This document shows, in pieces, positions 44,766 through 52,359 of a stretch of 64,000 nucleotides of DNA. Within the stretch, counting starts at the first letter, position 1. Every line of letters begins with the position of its first letter. Position numbers and translations under genes: made by a program. Location: the NCBI GenBank assembly GCA_009775095.1, contig VSOZ01000020.1, positions 1 to 64,000 on the forward strand, written 5' to 3'. The notes beneath the pieces are model-generated. The model was not told the origin of the DNA. It did not search any database and worked only from the letters and a program-made list of their open reading frames with translations. The stretch comes from Muribaculum sp. GTDB taxonomy: Bacteria; Bacteroidota; Bacteroidia; Bacteroidales; Muribaculaceae.

Positions 44766-45674
44766 TTAACTTTTTGAAGACTGTTTGGCTTTATGGAACA
44801 ATTGCAGCGAGTTGATTGTATTCTGCCATGCTACGTAAGCTGCAGGGCCAACGGAGGCTATCGGGTTGAGAAAGGTCAGTGCCATCCATATGGCGAGCAC
44901 TGTGTTTTTTTGTCCGAGTCCTTGTGCTCCCGATATTTTTTCGCCATATCGTGCTCCTATCTTCCGGCCGATTAAGAATTGACCGCAACATGTGAGCAAT
45001 GATAGGAACGCGAGAAGAAGCATTTCGGGTATTTTATCGTAGGGTTCGGCTATTATGAAACTGACGGCGTTGCCTACCACGATAATCAGGGCGCAGGCCC
45101 ATATGTAGAATGACAGTGACTGCCGGTTGGCTATGGCGTTGTGTACTCGCGGTGCGAATACTTCAAATAGGAGAGCCAGAGCCAGCGGTGCAAGTATCAG
45201 CGGCAATACTTTGGCACTGATGGCAAGTACGGAGTCCAGAAACTGAATGTCGGTTCCGGGTGCTATGAATGAAAACAAGGTCGGTGCCAGCAATGCTACC
45301 GCCACATTGCTTATAAGCGAATAAACCGCTATGGCCGTTACCGATCCGCCGAGCATTCCCGTCACTACCGGGGCGGCTGTAGCCGTAGGGCAGAATATGC
45401 AGATAAACGCTCCTTGCGCAAGATCCAGACTGAAAGGTCTAATGGCCATGAACACAGCCAGCGAGCCTAAGACCTGAACGGCAAGTAGCAACCATATATA
45501 ACGGGGTATTTTGAAACTGTCGGGCGATATGCGGCAATACGTAATAAGAAGCATAATAAATATAAGGTAAGGCGATAGGAACGCTACCTTGCCTATATAA
45601 TCATGGAAGAGCACGCCGATAATCATTGCAATCGGCAATATCCACGGCTTTATTCGCTGTCGTATAATGTTCAT
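44766..45674 (-). CDS. BASS/bile acid:sodium symporter-like transporter
   Basis: 302 residues, about nine or ten membrane helices. The conserved FCPTATAAPVVTGMLGG segment (about 92-108) and the second-half GLGQKNTVLAIW fit the SBF/BASS fold, in which two such broken-helix motifs line the Na+ sites. Substrates of such prokaryotic members range from bile acids to pantoate and 2-keto acids, so none is claimed. Its -7 box ends four bases before the ATG. Confidence 0.82.
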   Translation of the reverse strand: MNIIRQRIKPWILPIAMIIGVLFHDYIGKVAFLSPYLIFIMLLITYCRISPDSFKIPRYIWLLLAVQVLGSLAVFMAIRPFSLDLAQGAFICIFCPTATAAPVVTGMLGGSVTAIAVYSLISNVAVALLAPTLFSFIAPGTDIQFLDSVLAISAKVLPLILAPLALALLFEVFAPRVHNAIANRQSLSFYIWACALIIVVGNAVSFIIAEPYDKIPEMLLLAFLSLLTCCGQFLIGRKIGARYGEKISGAQGLGQKNTVLAIWMALTFLNPIASVGPAAYVAWQNTINSLQLFHKAKQSSKS

Positions 45675-45678
45675 GACG

Positions 45679-45686
45679 CAAAGTTA
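45679..45686 (-). promoter_or_regulatory. -7 box of the BASS transporter gene
   Basis: TAACTTTG on minus, ending four bases before ATG 45674; the -33 region is weak. The mRNA would be leaderless or nearly so. Confidence 0.5.
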
Positions 45687-45940
45687 ATGTTTTTTATTAA
45701 AATTAATGAATTTTTGTGTTGGAATGATTTCTTATATGTAACTTTGGATATAAATACAGATTATAGGATGGACTATACTGTTGAAATATGCGAAATATGA
45801 AAATGATACACTGTAACCATGTTTATATGAGTGGTGATATGTTTGATTGGTAACTTGTATTTTTAACCATGTTTTCACTGGTTATCAGTGAGATATATTT
45901 ATATTTACGCTTAAAAATATTTGATGATTGACATGCTCTA

Positions 45941-45972
45941 TTGCTAGTGCGGAATATTATTTATTAAATTTG
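45941..45972 (+). promoter_or_regulatory. Promoter inside the 45.7-46.2 kb gap
   Basis: TTG (45941-45943), 21 bp, TAAATTTG (45965-45972). No gene follows for 235 bp, so it probably drives a non-coding transcript. Confidence 0.5.
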
Positions 45973-45976
45973 CATA

Positions 45977-46138
45977 GAAGAAAGAAAATAACCGTGTTTT
46001 TTTATACACGATATTAAAGATATAAATGTGACGAATGTAAATAGTGCATAATAGTAAATGTGTATTATGTTAGGTTTGGAAGCCTTTATGTAAAGGCAAC
46101 AATATAGGCCGCTTCGTGAGAAACGGCCTATATTGTTG
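45977..46138 (+). ncRNA. Candidate small RNA upstream of the DUF6377 gene
   Basis: From the promoter at 45941-45972 an RNA of about 160 nt would pass an A/U-rich stretch, ATGTTAGGTTTGG (46067-46079), a small hairpin GCCTTT/AAAGGC (46082-46097) and a long hairpin with a 15-bp perfect stem (46097-46138) capped by a GTGA tetraloop. The order equals that of the two candidates downstream of the DUF6377 gene. Weak point: no T-run follows the last hairpin. Confidence 0.3.
46082..46138 (+). repeat. Tandem inverted repeats before the DUF6377 gene
   Basis: GCCTTT-ATGT-AAAGGC (46082-46097), directly followed by CAACAATATAGGCCG (46097-46111) with CGGCCTATATTGTTG (46124-46138). The inner TTC-GTGA-GAA adds three pairs after one mismatch. 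Confidence 0.85.
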
Positions 46139-46165
46139 TATAATGAATATAATTTTGTATTTTTG
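46136..46165 (+). promoter_or_regulatory. Promoter of the DUF6377 gene
   Basis: TTG (46136-46138), 19 bp, TATTTTTG (46158-46165): full consensus. The -33 TTG is the last three bases of the upstream hairpin. Leader about 36 nt. Confidence 0.7.
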
Positions 46166-46207
46166 TAGTCAGAATCCATTGATTTAACAAACTACCTTAA
46201 GCCCATC

Positions 46208-47791
46208 ATGTATAAAACCTTGCTGGCCTGCTTTTTATATTTATGTCTGTGTCCTATATATATATATGGGATTGACGGCTTGTCGTCTTATACGTTTGAT
46301 GAGGCATTTTCTGAACTGGATAACGCTTTGGCTGATAGGTATGATTTATTGAGGGCTAAAAAACTTAGGATTGATTCTCTTAAAGCTGAATTTGATGATT
46401 CTGAAAATTATGAAGGGCAAATAACTGTGCTTCACAGTTTAATAGATGAATATGCACATTATGATGTGGATTCTTTAAGAACTTATTTCAGAAAGGCCAT
46501 AGCTCTGTCCTCATTTTATGGCGATTCTGTGACTGCACGACGTTTTTGGCTTGCTGAGATTGCACATATGCCGGTCAGAGGAGAGATTAGGGAGGCATTT
46601 ATGCGGATTGACAGTGTTGACGTGAATACTCTTGGTGAAGATGACAAATTACTGTTTTTTGAGTCGGCACGTTGGGCTTCGTTGTGTACTACTTCCATGT
46701 ATTCTCCTCATAAGTTGCATCGCGGATATTTCAATAAGTATGTTGAATACAATGACTCCTTAATGGCAGGGATGGATGTCACCTCTCCACGATATCGTTT
46801 ATTGGCCGGATCGCATTATCTTGCGGAAGGACAGATATCGCTTGCTATTGCCGCACTGAATGATTATCTTGAAAATAATAAAGAGTATAATATAGATTAT
46901 GTGAATGCGTTGTCTATGTTGGCTCTTTCTTATTTTGAGCGTTCTCGCAAGGACTTATGGATGTATTACATTATACTTGCTGCCGCTGCTGATGCGCGTA
47001 TCGGAATACTTGACAATGACTGTCTGAGGCAGGTGAGCGGAGCGTTATACCAGATGGGTGATCTTGATCGGGCATATGAATATATGTCTGTGGCACAGGA
47101 TGATGTAGATAAAAGTCATGCTTATATAAGGAGCGTTAACGTCGCTCCGGTATATCCGCGTTTAATGGCTGATTATCGTGATATGCAGCGACGGAGAGAG
47201 ACGTTGTTGTATTTTCTTATTGTGAGTCTGGTTGTTATAGCTGCTCTTGCGGTCATTATAATATATATGAGATACAATGACGTCAAACGTTTGAAGCGGT
47301 TAAAGACGGAATTGGTGAATGCCAATCTTATGAAGGATTCTCATCTGGGTCGTATACTTTCTCTTTGTTCTATATATATGGAGAAACTTGACGACTATAA
47401 CAAGTTGGTTAGCCGTAAGATTGCGGCCGGCCAGATTGATGACTTGTATAAATTGGTTAAGTCAGGTAAGTTTCTTGATGACCAGAGCAAGATGTTTTAC
47501 GAGATTTTCGATAATTCGTTTGTGCACATGTTCCCTACGTTTATTGATGAGGTTAATGCGTTGTTGGAGCCGGATAAGGGGTTTGAACATCTTTCTGAAC
47601 CCATAAAATTGACTCCGGAGTTGCGCATACTTGCTTTTATGAGGCTTGGTCTTGACGACAGTGCTCAGATTGCTCGGTTTCTTGGCCTGTCATTGAATAC
47701 GGTATATACTTATCGCAACCGAATGAAAAGTCGGGCAAAGAATCGTGCTACTTTTGAAAACGATATTATGACAATAGGGACATATGACTGA
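46208..47791 (+). CDS. DUF6377 membrane-anchored regulator
   Basis: 527 residues. Signal peptide (about 1-20), helical TPR-like extracytoplasmic region (about 25-325), one membrane helix at about 335-358 (LYFLIVSLVVIAALAVIIIY), a short coiled coil, and a cytoplasmic C-terminus ending in a LuxR-like helix-turn-helix (about 470-515: LTPELRILAF..., DDSAQIARFLGLSLNTVYTY). This is the DUF6377 plan: a one-component sensor spanning the inner membrane. Ligand and targets are unknown. No structural genes lie beside it; instead, candidate small RNAs are found on both sides. Confidence 0.85.
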   Translation: MYKTLLACFLYLCLCPIYIYGIDGLSSYTFDEAFSELDNALADRYDLLRAKKLRIDSLKAEFDDSENYEGQITVLHSLIDEYAHYDVDSLRTYFRKAIALSSFYGDSVTARRFWLAEIAHMPVRGEIREAFMRIDSVDVNTLGEDDKLLFFESARWASLCTTSMYSPHKLHRGYFNKYVEYNDSLMAGMDVTSPRYRLLAGSHYLAEGQISLAIAALNDYLENNKEYNIDYVNALSMLALSYFERSRKDLWMYYIILAAAADARIGILDNDCLRQVSGALYQMGDLDRAYEYMSVAQDDVDKSHAYIRSVNVAPVYPRLMADYRDMQRRRETLLYFLIVSLVVIAALAVIIIYMRYNDVKRLKRLKTELVNANLMKDSHLGRILSLCSIYMEKLDDYNKLVSRKIAAGQIDDLYKLVKSGKFLDDQSKMFYEIFDNSFVHMFPTFIDEVNALLEPDKGFEHLSEPIKLTPELRILAFMRLGLDDSAQIARFLGLSLNTVYTYRNRMKSRAKNRATFENDIMTIGTYD

Positions 47792-47907
47792 AGTGTGTTT
47801 ACCCTTCGGTTATATTTATTATATATCGAGGTAGCTATAATGTGCTGTATAACAGATGTGAATATCTTGTTGAGACTACATTTATTTTATATAGCATATT
47901 TATTCTC

Positions 47908-47938
47908 TTGCCTGAAGACGTATGCCTGTTTATCTTTG
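47908..47938 (+). promoter_or_regulatory. Promoter of candidate small RNA A
   Basis: TTG (47908-47910), 20 bp, TATCTTTG (47931-47938): perfect Bacteroides consensus in a gene-free region. Confidence 0.65.
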
Positions 47939-47942
47939 TGAT

Positions 47943-48103
47943 GAAATTCATGTTGAAGTGTAGCTACTATTTAGTATATACATGTAATGATTAGCTTAAA
48001 TTAATAGGTATAATAGGTAGTTTGTTTTAGGTAGTTAGTAAAGTAGGATACCTGAACTTATGTCAGGTAATGAAACAAGGAGCTCCGCGAGGAACTCCTT
48101 TTT
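47943..48103 (+). ncRNA. Candidate small RNA A
   Basis: About 160 nt from a consensus promoter to an intrinsic terminator. Parts: A/U-rich 5' region; TTGTTTTAGGT (48022-48032); hairpin TACCTGA/TCAGGTA (48049-48069); linker with AATGAA; terminator hairpin AAGGAG-C-TCC, GCGA loop, GGA-A-CTCCTT (48077-48100) plus T-run. No start codon with a coding frame of note in it. Family not recognised. Confidence 0.5.
48077..48103 (+). terminator. Terminator of candidate small RNA A
   Basis: AAGGAGCTCC and GGAACTCCTT pair (one C/A mismatch) around a GCGA tetraloop, then T5. Points plus. Confidence 0.8.
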
Positions 48104-48456
48104 CGTTTATTGCAATACCTCCGCTTTTGCCGGGTTTTGAAGTCGCTCCGAGAAACGTGTGCTAAAGTGGCAGTGGTGAATACACGAAATGTGCAGAATT
48201 CCACGATAAGCGGCATAGCCGCAGTTCTTTGGATGGGTGAAAACTCATGGCAAATGCCTGTCGGGGACAGGCGATATGTCACATTCGACTGTGCTCGTGG
48301 TGTATGTTTTCCTACCGGTCTATTAATAAAAAGACTTGTATTAATCCAAACGGTGTCTGTTGTTAAGTGGTTTATATTTAGGCTGTTGTCTTTTTACTAT
48401 GCTGTGATTATTTTATATCGTATTTTAATTGTGGCGCATTGGGTTGAAAACTTGCA

Positions 48457-48464
48457 TATCTTTG
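48457..48464 (+). promoter_or_regulatory. -7 box of candidate small RNA B
   Basis: TATCTTTG, perfect -7 match. The nearest TTG (48439-48441) is only 15 bp upstream, so the -33 is weak. Confidence 0.4.
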
Positions 48465-48468
48465 CGAT

Positions 48469-48650
48469 GTGTAAAATAATTATTCAGTCTAAATATAGAT
48501 ATAAAGAATTAAGGGTTAGTATTTTTATTTTTAGGATAGTTGGTTTTAATGATGATTGAAGTGTTTTTTTGATTAAATGTTGTTTTAGGTTAATTAAACT
48601 TGGTGATTATTCCAAGAATGAATAGAGGTCACTCGTGAGAGTGGCCTTTG
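48469..48650 (+). ncRNA. Candidate small RNA B
   Basis: About 180 nt. Same order as candidate A: A/U-rich 5' region; TTGTTTTAGGT (48580-48590) followed by TAATTA; hairpin CTTGG/CCAAG (48599-48616); AATGAA linker; terminator hairpin AGGTCACTC-GTGA-GAGTGGCCT (48626-48647) and a T-rich tail. Confidence 0.38.
48626..48650 (+). terminator. Terminator of candidate small RNA B
   Basis: Nine-pair stem AGGTCACTC/GAGTGGCCT with GTGA tetraloop, then TTTGATGTTTT. The T-run favours the plus strand. It lies 6 bp from the stop of the convergent gene. Confidence 0.6.
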
Positions 48651-48655
48651 ATGTT

Positions 48656-49234
48656 TTATTGCAGATTTTCATATAATGATATATATTCAGCCGGGCTGTC
48701 GGGCGATGTGCTCTTTATTATGTATACAGGCTTGTCAACGAATGGAGGATGTTCTGATTTCGACCGATCTTCGACTACAATGTTCAATGTCTCCCATGAG
48801 TAGAGTATGTCTTCTATTGTATGTAAGTTGTGTTTTGCCCTTTTTATTATGGCGTGAGGGTTTTTATATAATTTTTCCGGATTTGCTGCAGTCATTACAG
48901 TGGGTATGCGGAAGCGGGTCAATACTTCCGATAGCAACGGTAGGTTTAGATAGTACTCTTCTATATTTATTATATGTACCACGTCGGGGGCTTTTGTGGC
49001 TATGCGTGACAATAGGTTGTATGTGGCGCGGGCCGAGTGCAGGTGCATGCTGTCGCTTATGCCGGCCAATACTCTGTGTATGGCTCGGTCTATGCTGTTG
49101 CCTATTTTTATGGCTGCTACAGCGGATGTTGGCAGTGCTAAGGCCGTCAGGCATTCATGGCCTTCTGTGATCAGCCGGTTTCTTATATCACTGCATAAGC
49201 GGGAATATTCGAAGTCGATCAGTAATACTTTCAT
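48656..49234 (-). CDS. Orphan N-terminal half of a GT4-type glycosyltransferase
   Basis: 192 residues from ATG 49234. The chain follows the N-terminal Rossmann domain of GT4 enzymes: MKVLLIDFEYS, then HLHSARATYNLLSRI, APDVVHIINIEEYYLNLPLL and FRIPTVMTAAN, which line up with the usual PDIVHLHNIHGYYLN...LF and PVVWTLHDCW blocks. The catalytic C-terminal domain with the EX7E motif is missing; the frame ends naturally and no remainder follows on this strand. The HDCW position is changed to NPEK. Probably inactive as an enzyme, or a binding/adaptor domain. Promoter visible upstream, so it may be expressed. Confidence 0.65.
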   Translation of the reverse strand: MKVLLIDFEYSRLCSDIRNRLITEGHECLTALALPTSAVAAIKIGNSIDRAIHRVLAGISDSMHLHSARATYNLLSRIATKAPDVVHIINIEEYYLNLPLLSEVLTRFRIPTVMTAANPEKLYKNPHAIIKRAKHNLHTIEDILYSWETLNIVVEDRSKSEHPPFVDKPVYIIKSTSPDSPAEYISLYENLQ

Positions 49235-49248
49235 TTTGAAGTTTTGCG

Positions 49249-49279
49249 TAAAGATAATCAAAAAGTGCTCTATAGTCAA
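49249..49279 (-). promoter_or_regulatory. Promoter of the orphan GT4-domain gene
   Basis: TTG (49279-49277), 20 bp, TATCTTTA (49256-49249) on minus; one mismatch in the -7 box. Leader about 10-14 nt. Confidence 0.5.
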
Positions 49280-49311
49280 TGGATAATAGAGTGGATTGGA
49301 CGTTTTTTTGT

Positions 49312-49319
49312 TAAATTTG
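49312..49319 (+). promoter_or_regulatory. -7 box of the ATP-grasp-like gene
   Basis: TAAATTTG, six bases before ATG 49326. No good -33 TTG. Implies a near-leaderless mRNA. Confidence 0.4.
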
Positions 49320-49325
49320 CGTTTG

Positions 49326-50444
49326 ATGAAAATGCATCTTTTTAATCCGGAAAACGACGTGTCGCTTGCTTACGGGCATTGTCATGTTACTATGTCGCCG
49401 CTTGTCCGCAGGTTGCATGATGACGGTGCGCTGTTGCCTTTGTGGTATGCAGCTGCGGGCGATTTGGTGTATGCGCCGCAGTCTGATAATGACTGGGTCG
49501 ATAGTATGCGCCGTCTTTTTGCATTGGATGTTGCTCCTGTCAGCCGTTGTTGCGGGGCTGTCGGTGCTCCGTGGGGATGGTCGTGTGACGCTTGTCGTAC
49601 GTTGCGCTCGGCCGGAGCATCAGTCATCGATGACGAGCAGGTGGAGCGGCTGCGTATGTTGAGTCATCGGCGGATTTCGGTCGAAATCATGTCGGGACTT
49701 TCGGAGATGCTTGACATTAAGTTGCCCCCTGTGCCGAGAGTGGTGACCTCTGTGGCTGAAGTGGAGGATTGCATGCGGGAGTGGGGGACGGTATATGTAA
49801 AAGCCCCATGGTCGAGTAGTGGTCGCGGGGTGTTCCCGGTCGATTGTGTTACTTCGTCTGTAGAGCGGCGTATATCGGGTATTTTGCGCCGTCAGGGGGC
49901 AGTGACGGTTGAGATGGCTTTAAACAAAAAGCTCGATTTCGCTATGCTGTTTTATTCTGAAAACGGTCGGGTCACTATGCGCGGTTATTCGCTGTTCTTC
50001 AACTCTTCGGGTGATGCTTACGGAGGCAACATAATGGCTACCGGTTCCGAGCTTGAAAATATGATAGTGGATGCGGGAGCGTCGCGTAGCGAGTTGCACG
50101 CTGTGGCGGCTGCTCTCGAATGTCTGCTAAGCGCGCTCGTGGCCGATTGCTACGAAGGCTATTTTGGAGTGGACATGCTTGTGACTGATGACGGCATGAT
50201 AGCCCCGTGCGTTGAACTTAATCTGCGTATGACTATGGGGGTTGTGGCTATGCTTTGGCGTGAACATTACCTGCACGAGGCGTCGACCGGTATCTTTAGG
50301 GTTTCGACGGTGCAGCCTGATCCGCTGGTGCCTGTGGTTGAGGCGGGACGGTTGAAATCAGGTGTCTTGGCCTTGACGCCTTCGATCTCCGGCGGCTTCT
50401 TTTTTACCGTAGAGGCCCGCTCTGCGTTGTCAGAACTTAAGTAG
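49326..50444 (+). CDS. ATP-grasp-like protein, unknown substrate
   Basis: 372 residues from ATG 49326. Opening MHLFNPENDVSLAYG is shared by a Bacteroidetes family of unknown role. The later part reads as ATP-grasp: VYVKAPWSSSGRGVF (glycine-rich phosphate loop, about 160-175), a following Glu-rich strand VTVEMALNKKLDFAM, and YFGVDMLVTDDG...CVELNLRMTMG near 295-315, where the Glu and Asn would bind Mg-ATP. ATP-grasp enzymes join a carboxylate to an amine, thiol or similar group. No partner gene gives the substrate. The 3' end overlaps the convergent maf gene by 15 bp. Confidence 0.72.
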   Translation: MKMHLFNPENDVSLAYGHCHVTMSPLVRRLHDDGALLPLWYAAAGDLVYAPQSDNDWVDSMRRLFALDVAPVSRCCGAVGAPWGWSCDACRTLRSAGASVIDDEQVERLRMLSHRRISVEIMSGLSEMLDIKLPPVPRVVTSVAEVEDCMREWGTVYVKAPWSSSGRGVFPVDCVTSSVERRISGILRRQGAVTVEMALNKKLDFAMLFYSENGRVTMRGYSLFFNSSGDAYGGNIMATGSELENMIVDAGASRSELHAVAAALECLLSALVADCYEGYFGVDMLVTDDGMIAPCVELNLRMTMGVVAMLWREHYLHEASTGIFRVSTVQPDPLVPVVEAGRLKSGVLALTPSISGGFFFTVEARSALSELK

Positions 50445-51041
50445 TTCGGTATAAAGGCGGTGGACCGGGAGGCCCATGACGTTATAATAGCTTCCCTCGA
50501 TGCCCTTTATCCCCACGGCTCCGATCCATTCCTGTATCCCGTAGGCTCCCGCCTTGTCAAGCGGTTTGTAGTGTGACACGTAAAAGTCTATCTCGTAGGT
50601 TGACAAAGGGGCAAACTCGACTTTTGTACAGGCGCAGAAAGTTACCTGCTTTGTGCTTGTCGATATAGTGACGCCGGTCACCACTTCGTGCGTGTGGCCC
50701 GAAAGGTCGTTTAGCATTTCACGCGCGTTCTCTTCGGAATGCGGTTTGCCCAGTACGGCGCCGTTGTTTATAACTACGGTGTCGGCTGTTATTATAAGCT
50801 GGTCAGGCTGCATTACCGCGCGATGGGCTTCCGCTTTTTTCTCGGAGAGATAAACGGCTACGTCGTGCGCCGGCATGTCATCGGGATAACTTTCGTCGAC
50901 TTCAATGTTGGCGGCTATCTCAAAATCGATGCCGAGCATCTGCAGGAGTTCGCGGCGTCGCGGCGAATGGCTTGCGAGCAGTATGCGGTATCGGCTTAAA
51001 TTCTTTAACGGGTTCTTTGTCATAGTGTAAGCGGTTACCAT
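50430..51041 (-). CDS. maf: Maf family nucleotide pyrophosphatase
   Basis: 203 residues. Maf motifs ILLASHSPRRRELLQ and DTVVINNGAVLGKPH, and the DKAGAYGIQEWIGA loop. Hydrolyses non-canonical or modified nucleoside triphosphates (dTTP/UTP-type substrates for YhdE-like members). ATG 51041 overlaps the stop of kdsC (ATGGTAA); ATG 51023 is an alternative. Last gene of the nitroreductase/DUF2520/kdsC/maf unit. Confidence 0.95.
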   Translation of the reverse strand: MVTAYTMTKNPLKNLSRYRILLASHSPRRRELLQMLGIDFEIAANIEVDESYPDDMPAHDVAVYLSEKKAEAHRAVMQPDQLIITADTVVINNGAVLGKPHSEENAREMLNDLSGHTHEVVTGVTISTSTKQVTFCACTKVEFAPLSTYEIDFYVSHYKPLDKAGAYGIQEWIGAVGIKGIEGSYYNVMGLPVHRLYTELLKF

Positions 51042-51559
51042 CCGAATGCTTTTGCCGAACTCATCCAGTCGCCATGAGCTTTCATGATCTCTTCAAGCAG
51101 GTCGCGTGCCACTCCGTAACCGCCTTCGACAGGCGATATATAGGTAGCTATCGACTTGATTTCTGTCGCCGCGTCTTTGGGGGCCACCGATAGTCCCACG
51201 TGCTTCATCGGTTCGAAGTCGGGTATGTCGTCGCCTGCAAAGGCCACTTCTTCCTTTGTAAGTCCGTGCATCTCCATCCACTCGCGCAGAAAGTTTATTT
51301 TGATGTCACATTTCATGAATATGTCCTTTATGCCGAGGGCGGCAAAGCGCACTCTTACCGCGTCGCAGTCGCCTCCCGATATTATGGCTATCTTGTAGCC
51401 ATGTTTTACCGCGAGTTGCAGGGCATATCCGTCTTTTATGTTTACCATACGAGATGGTTTTCCCGATATGTCCAACGGTATGGTGGATGGCGAAAGCACT
51501 CCGTCCACGTCGAAGGCTATGCCTTTTATTTTGGTGAGGTCGTAGTTTATCTTGCTCAT
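51035..51559 (-). CDS. kdsC: KDO-8-phosphate phosphatase-like HAD protein
   Basis: 174 residues. HAD motif I AFDVDGVLSPS (two Asp), motif II Ser in IISGGDCD, Lys in the MKCD segment, and motif III FAGDDIPDFEPM. The cap-less tetrameric KdsC form. Dephosphorylates KDO-8-P for lipid A core synthesis, although HAD substrate calls by eye carry risk. Start ATG shares one base with the stop of the preceding gene. Confidence 0.88.
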   Translation of the reverse strand: MSKINYDLTKIKGIAFDVDGVLSPSTIPLDISGKPSRMVNIKDGYALQLAVKHGYKIAIISGGDCDAVRVRFAALGIKDIFMKCDIKINFLREWMEMHGLTKEEVAFAGDDIPDFEPMKHVGLSVAPKDAATEIKSIATYISPVEGGYGVARDLLEEIMKAHGDWMSSAKAFGW

Positions 51560-52359
51560 TATATGTTGTTGTATTTGTCAATTATGTATTTTGACAATTG
51601 TGCGTATATATCTTTTGCTTCACCTTGAAGCATTGACAGGTGCTTTTCTATTACGGCGGTGTCATTGCGCCGGGCCGGGCCGGTCTGTCCGTCATGAGGT
51701 CCTGCCGTCATCGCCTTTTCAAGGGTGGCTTCTATAAGCGGTCTCATTATGTCAAGACCGAGACCGGAATTTTTCAGTATGTCGGCGCAATGTCCCCACA
51801 TATAGTTGGTGAAATTGCATGCAAATACCGCCGCCACGTGAAGGAGCGCCCGCTGCTCGCTCGTCGCCGGATATATGTGTGATGATATTTGCCGTGCTAT
51901 CCGTGCTATGTTTTGTTGGGTTTCATCTGTATTGCCCTCGATGAATACGGGCACTTTGCCCATGTCCACCGGCACCGTTTTTGAAAATGTCTGCATCGGG
52001 TACAGCACGCCGTAGGTGTCGGTAATCGATTGAAGAACGCTCATCGGTACGGAGCCGGAAGTGTGCACCCACAGGCCTCCACGCCGTCCGAGCGCGTCAG
52101 CCAGCGGTATTATGGCGTCATCTTTTACCGATATTATATATATGTCGGCGTCGTCTGTGAGTCTTGACAGGTCATCAGTGGCGCAAGCGCCGGTTGCGTC
52201 GGCAAGCTCTTTGGCCGCGTTTATATGACGGTTGTATATCTGCACCACTGTCATATGGCGGCTTAAGGCCTTTGCCAGATGTGTGGCTACATTGCCTGCT
52301 CCGAGTATTACTACTCTTGTCGGGTTTCGCTCCGTCGTCTCGCTCAGCGTTCGGTCCAT
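51559..52359 (-). CDS. Rossmann-fold protein with DUF2520 domain
   Basis: 266 residues from ATG 52359. N-terminal NAD(P)-binding fold VVILGAGNVATHLAKAL and ADIYIISVKDDAI; C-terminal helical DUF2520 (about 150-260: VAAVFACNFTNYMWGHC), giving the overall shape of ketopantoate reductase/pyrroline carboxylate reductase-like oxidoreductases. The same order DUF2520-HAD-Maf is common in Bacteroidetes. Substrate unknown. It overlaps the nitroreductase gene by 16 bp. Confidence 0.87.
   Translation of the reverse strand: MDRTLSETTERNPTRVVILGAGNVATHLAKALSRHMTVVQIYNRHINAAKELADATGACATDDLSRLTDDADIYIISVKDDAIIPLADALGRRGGLWVHTSGSVPMSVLQSITDTYGVLYPMQTFSKTVPVDMGKVPVFIEGNTDETQQNIARIARQISSHIYPATSEQRALLHVAAVFACNFTNYMWGHCADILKNSGLGLDIMRPLIEATLEKAMTAGPHDGQTGPARRNDTAVIEKHLSMLQGEAKDIYAQLSKYIIDKYNNI

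Larger units (their letters stand above)
45675..46207. other. 533-bp gap between transporter and DUF6377 gene
   Basis: No protein gene is credible here. It contains the transporter's -7 box (45679-45686), a plus-strand promoter (45941-45972), a candidate small RNA ending in two hairpins (46082-46138) and the DUF6377 promoter (46136-46165). Base composition is very AT-rich. Confidence 0.7.
47792..48655. other. 864-bp gap downstream of the DUF6377 gene
   Basis: No convincing protein gene. It holds two plus-strand promoter-like sites, each followed by a candidate small RNA with a terminator hairpin (47908-48103 and 48457-48648). Between them (48105-48310) is a segment of higher GC with a perfect 7-bp hairpin GCCTGTC/GACAGGC (48256-48272) and GCGGC/GCCGC (48208-48222). 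Confidence 0.7.

Noticed and set aside
47792..47907. Terminator of the DUF6377 gene
   Set aside because: No stem followed by a T-run was found here; transcripts may run into the downstream promoter region.
48058..48282. 74-codon minus-strand frame
   Set aside because: Overlaps hairpins and the terminator of small RNA A; short basic peptide with no family; more likely a shadow of non-coding sequence.
48110..48559. 149-codon plus-strand frame after the small RNA A terminator
   Set aside because: TTG start inside a terminator tail, no recognisable domain, runs through a predicted promoter and two hairpins; composition unlike neighbouring genes.
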